This document shows, in pieces, positions 59,673 to 64,000 of a stretch of 64,000 nucleotides of DNA. The DNA is taken from the NCBI RefSeq assembly GCF_007827595.1, contig NZ_VISR01000003.1:248001-312000 (forward strand), in the 5' to 3' direction. The DNA comes from Streptomyces sp. BK340 (GTDB taxonomy: Bacteria; Actinomycetota; Actinomycetes; Streptomycetales; Streptomycetaceae). The notes under the pieces were generated by a model, which saw only the letters and a program-made list of their open reading frames with translations, did not search any database and had not been told where the DNA came from. Position 1 is the stretch's first letter. Each line of letters opens with the position of its first letter. Made by a program: the position numbers and the translations under genes.

Positions 59673-61982
59673 TCACCGCTCGGACAGCAGGCCGGTGAGG
59701 ATCCGGTCCGGGGTGAGGGGCAGTTCGCGGAAGCGGACCCCGGTGGCGTGGTGGACGGCGTTGCCGAGGGCGGCGGCGGTACCGACGATGCCGATCTCGC
59801 CGATGCCCTTGCTGCCCATGGGATTGAGCTGGGTGTCGTCCTCCTCGATCCAGTCTGCCTCGATGTCGGGGACGTCGGCATGGGCGGGCACGTGGTAGGA
59901 GGCGAGGTCGGCCTCGGGGAAGTCGCCGAACGGGCTGTCCATCGTGCTGCCCTCGGTCAGGGCCATGCCCAGGCCCATGGTCATGCCGCCGACGAACTGG
60001 GAGCGTGCGGTACGGGCGTTGAGGATCCGTCCGGCGGCGTAGACGCCGAGCAGACGGCGGACCCGGATCTCGCCGGTGACGGTGTCCACGGCTACCTCGG
60101 CGAAATGGGCGCCGAACGCGTACCGCGCGTAGGGGCTGTCGGCGTCGGCCCGGCCGGCGGTGTCGGCGCGAGTCGTGAGGCCCTCGGCGGGCAGCGGGCC
60201 GGTGTGCGCGGTGAGGCGGGACGCGAGGGCGGCGCACGCCTCGTGCACGGCCCAGCCCCAGGAGGCGGTGCCGGAGGAGCCGCCGGCCACGGGGGCCGGG
60301 GGCAGGTCGCTGCGGCCCACCTCGGTGCGTACCCGGTCGAGGGTGACGCCGAGCGCCTCGGCGGCGACCTGTGCAAGGACGGTACGGGCTCCGGTGCCGA
60401 TGTCGGCCGCGTTCACCCGGACGACGAAGGTGCCGTCGGGCAGGGCCTGCGCGGCGGCGCTGGACGGGAAGAGCAGGACGGGGTAGGCCGCCGCGGCCAC
60501 GCCGGTGCCGAGGAGCAGCGGGCCCTCGGCGCGGGAGCGGGGCCGCGGATCCCGGTGCTCCCAGTCGAAGCGGCGGGCGCCCTCCCGCAGGCACTCGACC
60601 AGATGCCTGCTGCTGAAGGGTTTGCCGCTGTCCGGCTCGCGGTCGGGTTCGTTGCGGATGCGCAGTTCCAGCGGGTCCATGCCGAGCGCGTCGGCGAGCT
60701 CGTCCACGGCCGACTCCAGGGCGTACGTGCCGGGGGCCTCGCCGGGTGCGCGCATCCAGGACGGGCCGGGGACGTCCAGCGGCACCACCCGGTGGGAGCT
60801 GCGCAGATGCGGGGTGGCGTACATGACGCGGGCGGGGATCGCGGCCAGCTCCACGAAGTCCCTGACGTGGGAGGTGTACGTGGTGACCTCGTGCAGCAGC
60901 GCGGTGAGGCGGCCGTCCGCCGTCGCGCCGAGGCGCAGCCGGTTCCGGGTGGGGGCGCGGTGGCCGACGGTGGTGGGCAGGTACCGGCGGGGGTAGGCCA
61001 GGGTGACGGGACGGCCGGTGCGGCGTGCGGCCATGACGGCGAGGACGACGTCGGGGCGCGGGGTGCCCTTGGAGCCGAAGCCGCCGCCCACGTGCTCGGC
61101 GACGACCGTGATCCGGTCCTCGGGCAGCTCGAACAGCTCTGCGAGCACGGTACGTACAGCCGTACCGCCCTGGCTGGAGGTGTACACCATGAGCCGGTCG
61201 CCCGCGCCGTTCCAGTCCGCGGTGGTCGCGTGCGGCTCCATCGGGTGGTTGTGCAGGGGCGGCACCCGGTACTCGACGTCCACACGCACGTCGGCGGCCG
61301 CGAAGGCACCTTCCGGGTCGCCGTGCTCGACCTGGCCCGGCTGGCCCGTGTCCGTCTCCTCGGGTTCGTAGGCGTCCGGGTGGTCCGGCCGGAGGTCGAC
61401 GTCGTGCCCCCGGATGTCGTAGGTGACCCGGACGGCCCGGGCGGCGGCGCGGGCCGCCTCCGGCGTCTCGGCGACGGCCAGGGCCACGCACCAGCCCCGG
61501 TGCGGCACGTCCGGGTTCTGCAGCACGGCGAGGGTGGCGTCCTCCGGTTCGGTGAGGCGGGGTGCGTCGCCGGGAGTGAGGACGGCCAGGACACCGGGCA
61601 GGGCGAGGGCAGCCGACGCGTCCACGGCCCGGACCCGGCCACGCGCCACCGCGGCCGGCACGGGCCAGGCGTGCACACGACCGGGCAGCGGATGCTCGGC
61701 GGCGTAACGGGCGGCACCGGTGACCTTCTGCCGGCCTTCCCGGCGCTCTGCGGGGGCGCCGAGCGCCGTCCCGGCGCGGGGCGGCGGCTCCTCGTGCGGC
61801 TGGGCGGGGCGCGCCACCGGGTCCTCGCGGGGCAGGACGGTGCCGTCCGTGGCGTCGCCGCGCGGCAGGCCGGTACGGGCCATGGGGTCGTCCCGTGGCC
61901 GCCCGGTCCCGGTCAGCGGGTCGTCCCCCGGCAGACCACCGCGGGTCAGTGGGTCTTCGTGGGGCGGGCCGACGGGGGGCAT
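59673..61982 (-). CDS. Xanthine/aldehyde dehydrogenase molybdenum-binding subunit (YagR-like) with repetitive N-terminus
   Basis: A 769-residue molybdenum hydroxylase large subunit. The ATG at 61982 has AGGAGG five bases upstream, so the unusual N-terminus is really translated: about 70 residues of 11-residue tandem repeats precede the normal domain start (GRQKVTGAARYAAE). Family motifs include RVPPLHNHPMEPHATTADW, EHVGGGFGSKGTPRPDVVLA, PSWMRAPGEAPGTYALESAV and the catalytic Glu in GSKGIGEIGIVGTAAALGNA. It lacks the AYxCSFR loop of CO dehydrogenase. With the two subunits encoded upstream it matches the YagTSR aldehyde oxidoreductase arrangement. Substrate probably an aldehyde or a purine-like heterocycle. 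Confidence 0.9.
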   Translation of the reverse strand: MPPVGPPHEDPLTRGGLPGDDPLTGTGRPRDDPMARTGLPRGDATDGTVLPREDPVARPAQPHEEPPPRAGTALGAPAERREGRQKVTGAARYAAEHPLPGRVHAWPVPAAVARGRVRAVDASAALALPGVLAVLTPGDAPRLTEPEDATLAVLQNPDVPHRGWCVALAVAETPEAARAAARAVRVTYDIRGHDVDLRPDHPDAYEPEETDTGQPGQVEHGDPEGAFAAADVRVDVEYRVPPLHNHPMEPHATTADWNGAGDRLMVYTSSQGGTAVRTVLAELFELPEDRITVVAEHVGGGFGSKGTPRPDVVLAVMAARRTGRPVTLAYPRRYLPTTVGHRAPTRNRLRLGATADGRLTALLHEVTTYTSHVRDFVELAAIPARVMYATPHLRSSHRVVPLDVPGPSWMRAPGEAPGTYALESAVDELADALGMDPLELRIRNEPDREPDSGKPFSSRHLVECLREGARRFDWEHRDPRPRSRAEGPLLLGTGVAAAAYPVLLFPSSAAAQALPDGTFVVRVNAADIGTGARTVLAQVAAEALGVTLDRVRTEVGRSDLPPAPVAGGSSGTASWGWAVHEACAALASRLTAHTGPLPAEGLTTRADTAGRADADSPYARYAFGAHFAEVAVDTVTGEIRVRRLLGVYAAGRILNARTARSQFVGGMTMGLGMALTEGSTMDSPFGDFPEADLASYHVPAHADVPDIEADWIEEDDTQLNPMGSKGIGEIGIVGTAAALGNAVHHATGVRFRELPLTPDRILTGLLSER
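61767..61982 (-). repeat. 33-bp coding tandem repeat (11-residue units, about six copies)
   Basis: The translated N-terminus of the molybdenum subunit consists of units of the form LPxxDPLTxTG: PPHEDPLTRGG, LPGDDPLTGTG, RPRDDPMARTG, LPRGDATDGTV, LPREDPVARPA, QPHEEPPPRAG. DNA identity between neighbouring units is high in the middle copies. Such expansions can vary between strains. Confidence 0.8.
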
Positions 61983-62019
61983 CGGGCCTCCTGGAGTGGG
62001 GTGGGGCGGGTCCGGGGCC

Positions 62020-63015
62020 TCACGGCGCCACGGGGGCAGGGGCGAGGCGGTTCAGGACCTCCAGGGCGAGGTTGTGGGCCAGCGGCACCTTGTAGGCGTT
62101 GTCGCGCAAGGGCTCGGCGCGCTCGAGTTCGAGAGCCACGGCGCCTTCGAAGGCCGCGGGGGTCGCGGCGGCGCCCAGCAGGGCCGTCTCGGCGTGATGG
62201 GCCCGCCAGGGGCGGTGGGCCAGGCCGCCGAAGGCGAGTCCCACCTGGTCCACGACGCCCTCGGCGACCCTGAGCACGACGGCCACGGAGGCCAGGGCGA
62301 AGGCGTACGACGCCCGGTCGCGGGCCTTGCGGTAGGCGGAGGGCACGCCGGCTCGGGCGGCCGGCAGCAGCACGCCGGTGATCAGTTCTCCGGGGCGGAT
62401 CTCGGTGTCCCGTTCCGGGTGCGCACCGGGCAGCCGGTGGAAGTCGGCGACCGGGATGACGCGGCTGCCCTCTGTGCCGTACAGCTCGACGCGGGCGTCC
62501 AGCGCGGTCAGCGCCACGGCCATGTCGGACGGGTTGGTGGCGATGCAGTGCGGGGAGTGGCCGAGCACGGCGTGGTCGCGGTGGACGCCGTCACGGGCGC
62601 CGCAGCCACTGCCCGGCTCGCGCTTGTTGCAGGGTTTGTCCAGGTCCTGGAAGTAGGGGCAGCGGGTGCGCTGGAGCAGGTTGCCGCCGGTCGTGGCCGC
62701 GTTGCGCAGCTGGCCGGAGGCACCCGCCAGGAGCGCCTGGGACAGCACCGGGTAGCGGTCGCGGACGAGCGGGTGGGCGGCGAGGTCGCTGTTGCGGACG
62801 GTCGCGCCGACGCGCAGGGCACCGTCCGGCAGCTCCTCGACCGCGTCCAGCGGCAGCCGGCCGATGTCGATGAGGCAGGTGGGGCTCTCCACCCCGAGTT
62901 TCATCAGATCGACCAGGTTGGTGCCGCCGGCGAGGTAGCGGGCGCCGGGGTGGGCGGCGAAGGCCTCGGCGGCCTCCTCGACACTGCCGGGCCTGAGGTA
63001 TCCGAAGCCTTTCAC
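62020..63015 (-). CDS. Xanthine/aldehyde dehydrogenase FAD subunit (YagS-like) with [4Fe-4S] loop
   Basis: A 331-residue FAD subunit from the GTG at 63015 (GTGA overlap with the upstream stop). FAD motif AGGTNLVDLMKLGV, NAATTGGNLLQ, then the extra cysteine loop RCPYFQDLDKPCNKREPGSG, typical of the YagS type that binds a [4Fe-4S] cluster between FAD and the [2Fe-2S] subunit. Coupled to the iron-sulfur subunit upstream; it starts 38 bases before the molybdenum subunit. Confidence 0.92.
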   Translation of the reverse strand: MKGFGYLRPGSVEEAAEAFAAHPGARYLAGGTNLVDLMKLGVESPTCLIDIGRLPLDAVEELPDGALRVGATVRNSDLAAHPLVRDRYPVLSQALLAGASGQLRNAATTGGNLLQRTRCPYFQDLDKPCNKREPGSGCGARDGVHRDHAVLGHSPHCIATNPSDMAVALTALDARVELYGTEGSRVIPVADFHRLPGAHPERDTEIRPGELITGVLLPAARAGVPSAYRKARDRASYAFALASVAVVLRVAEGVVDQVGLAFGGLAHRPWRAHHAETALLGAAATPAAFEGAVALELERAEPLRDNAYKVPLAHNLALEVLNRLAPAPVAP

Positions 63016-63551
63016 CGGAGCACGTCCTCGACCGCCTCGACGATGCGCGGGTAGGCCCCGCACCGGCACAGGTTGCCGCTGAGCCGCTCGCGGATCTCGG
63101 GCCGGTCGAGTGGGACGGGCCTGCCGGAGGGGGCTTCGGGGTCGGTGACGTGGGAGGGGTGGCCGGCCGCGGCCTCGGCGATCAGGCCGACGGCGGAACA
63201 GATCTGTCCCGGGGTGCAGTACCCGCACTGGAAGGCGTCACGGTCGAGGAAGGCCTGCTGGAGCGGGTGCGGCGCTTCGCCGGCCGCGGCCAACCCCTCG
63301 ATGGTCACGATCTCGCTGCCGTCGAGGGTGACGGCGAGCGCCAGGCAGCTGTTCAGGCGGCGCCCGTCGACCAGGACGGTGCAGGCGCCGCACTGACCGT
63401 GGTCGCAGCCCTTCTTGGACCCGGTGAGATCGAGGTCCTCGCGCAGCAGATCCAGCAGGACCCGGCGGTGGTCGACGAGGAGGGTGTGCGGTTTCCCGTT
63501 CACGCGGAGGGTGATCTCCGAGTGCTGGCCGAGCTGGTTTTCGCTGGTCAT
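63012..63551 (-). CDS. Xanthine/aldehyde dehydrogenase [2Fe-2S] subunit (YagT-like)
   Basis: A 179-residue subunit from the ATG at 63551. Ligand motifs GCDHGQCGACTVLVDGRR with NSC, then CGYCTPGQICSAVGL and CRCGAYPRIVEAV. First gene of the three-gene molybdenum hydroxylase operon. YagT of E. coli carries a Tat signal; here the N-terminus (MTSENQLGQHSEITLRVNG) has none, so the complex is probably cytoplasmic. Confidence 0.93.
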   Translation of the reverse strand: MTSENQLGQHSEITLRVNGKPHTLLVDHRRVLLDLLREDLDLTGSKKGCDHGQCGACTVLVDGRRLNSCLALAVTLDGSEIVTIEGLAAAGEAPHPLQQAFLDRDAFQCGYCTPGQICSAVGLIAEAAAGHPSHVTDPEAPSGRPVPLDRPEIRERLSGNLCRCGAYPRIVEAVEDVLR

Positions 63552-63691
63552 GGCGGGGTGGGCCTCCCGGGCGGGCCGTGGTGCCGTGCCCACCGTGTAA
63601 CCAGGCTGCGGCGCCTCACACGTCCCGGCGCGCACCGGTCGCCCCACCCGCAGGGGGCGAGGGAAGCTCGCCCTCGCCGCCCTGAGGGTCG

Positions 63692-64000
63692 TCACGGATA
63701 GCTGACGACGTTCGCCACGTTGCCGGCCGGGTTCGACGGTCCTCCCGTGTTGTTGACGACGTGGCTGATGGTGCCGGTGCCGCCGAGGGACACGGTCACC
63801 ATGCTGGTGAAGCGGACGCCGGCGGTGTTCGGTGCCTCGATGGCGTGCGCTGCGGTGACGGAGGGGTTGACGTTGAAGTAGCAGTAGCTGCCGAGGCCGT
63901 AGGCCTGGTGGCCGGTGACCGAGTCGGCGACCTTGTAGGCGGCGTAGCCCTGGGTGGAGCCGTTCATCCAGGCCGCCTGGTTGGGCGGGTCGTACGGCAT
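63692..64000 (-). CDS. C-terminal part of a secreted protein (cut by the window edge)
   Basis: About 102 residues are visible; the reading frame continues past the end of the window and the apparent Met at 64000 is unlikely to be the start. The sequence (QAYGLGSYCYFNVNPSVTAA, RFTSMVTVSLGGTGTISHVV, ending NPAGNVANVVSYP) resembles the conserved C-terminus of exported Streptomyces proteins often annotated as adenylyl cyclase or pectate-lyase-like. Identity cannot be settled from this fragment. Confidence 0.5.
   Translation of the reverse strand: MPYDPPNQAAWMNGSTQGYAAYKVADSVTGHQAYGLGSYCYFNVNPSVTAAHAIEAPNTAGVRFTSMVTVSLGGTGTISHVVNNTGGPSNPAGNVANVVSYP

Noticed and set aside
61767..61982. Reading the 33-bp repeats as a CRISPR array
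   Set aside because: The units are contiguous without spacers, in frame, and lie inside a translated gene.

Overview
The window is high-GC DNA with the look of a Streptomyces chromosome (or a close relative). It has strongly GC-biased third positions, frequent GTG/TTG starts and stop/start overlaps such as ATGA and GTGA. It also carries Streptomyces-type families: an AfsR-like SARP, SpoIIE-type phosphatases, a GylR-like regulator and a STAND NTPase with TPR repeats. All calls come from reading the sequence and translations; no database search was run.

Layout. 0-6 kb: a FadR-type regulator with its own operator, a large multidomain SpoIIE-type phosphatase, an orphan lipoprotein solute-binding protein, a broken 3' fragment of metE, and a (2Fe-2S) ferredoxin gene preceded by a cobalamin riboswitch and a hairpin that masks its ribosome binding site. 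6.6-22.5 kb: an AfsR-like activator, a divergent secreted small peptide, and a long co-directional gene set. That set begins with a 23-residue peptide followed by a 15-bp perfect hairpin, then an M16 peptidase, a GNAT-like protein, a PF14907-like nucleotidyltransferase, an ABC exporter (ATPase plus two permeases), an NDK-like protein, a class III aminotransferase, an FAD/NAD(P)-binding protein, a P-loop kinase-HAD fusion and a methionyl-tRNA-synthetase paralogue. It reads as a RiPP-like pathway, or one built on a peptide scaffold, of a type I do not recognise. It is the best candidate for an undescribed system here.

22.5-30.4 kb: a form I aerobic carbon monoxide dehydrogenase cluster (coxM-coxS-coxL-XdhC/CoxF-coxD-coxE) with a divergent LysR regulator and a LysR-type box between them. 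30.5-40 kb: an epoxide hydrolase, a decayed D-2-hydroxyacid dehydrogenase, cytochrome bd oxidase (cydAB), an SDR, a GH15 glucoamylase-like enzyme, a GMC oxidoreductase and a cyclase-family hydrolase. CO dehydrogenase and cytochrome bd could share the quinone pool, but that link is inferred only.

40.4-47 kb: a large DEAD/DEAH helicase, a STAND NTPase with TPR repeats and a small protein with a hydrophobic N-terminus, all in one direction; this could be a conflict or defence module. 47.4-53 kb: glpK with a GylR-like IclR regulator, an anti-sigma-type ATP-binding protein convergent with a membrane SpoIIE-type phosphatase, a second IclR regulator and a DUF6817-like protein. 53-57.2 kb: a sodium:solute symporter with its small DUF485-like partner, placed between a LytS-like histidine kinase and a LytTR response regulator. 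57.3-64 kb: a GH65 glycoside phosphorylase, a three-subunit YagTSR-like xanthine/aldehyde dehydrogenase whose large subunit has an 11-residue tandem repeat at its N-terminus, and the cut-off C-terminus of a secreted protein.

I saw no tRNA, rRNA, CRISPR array, insertion sequence or phage attachment site.
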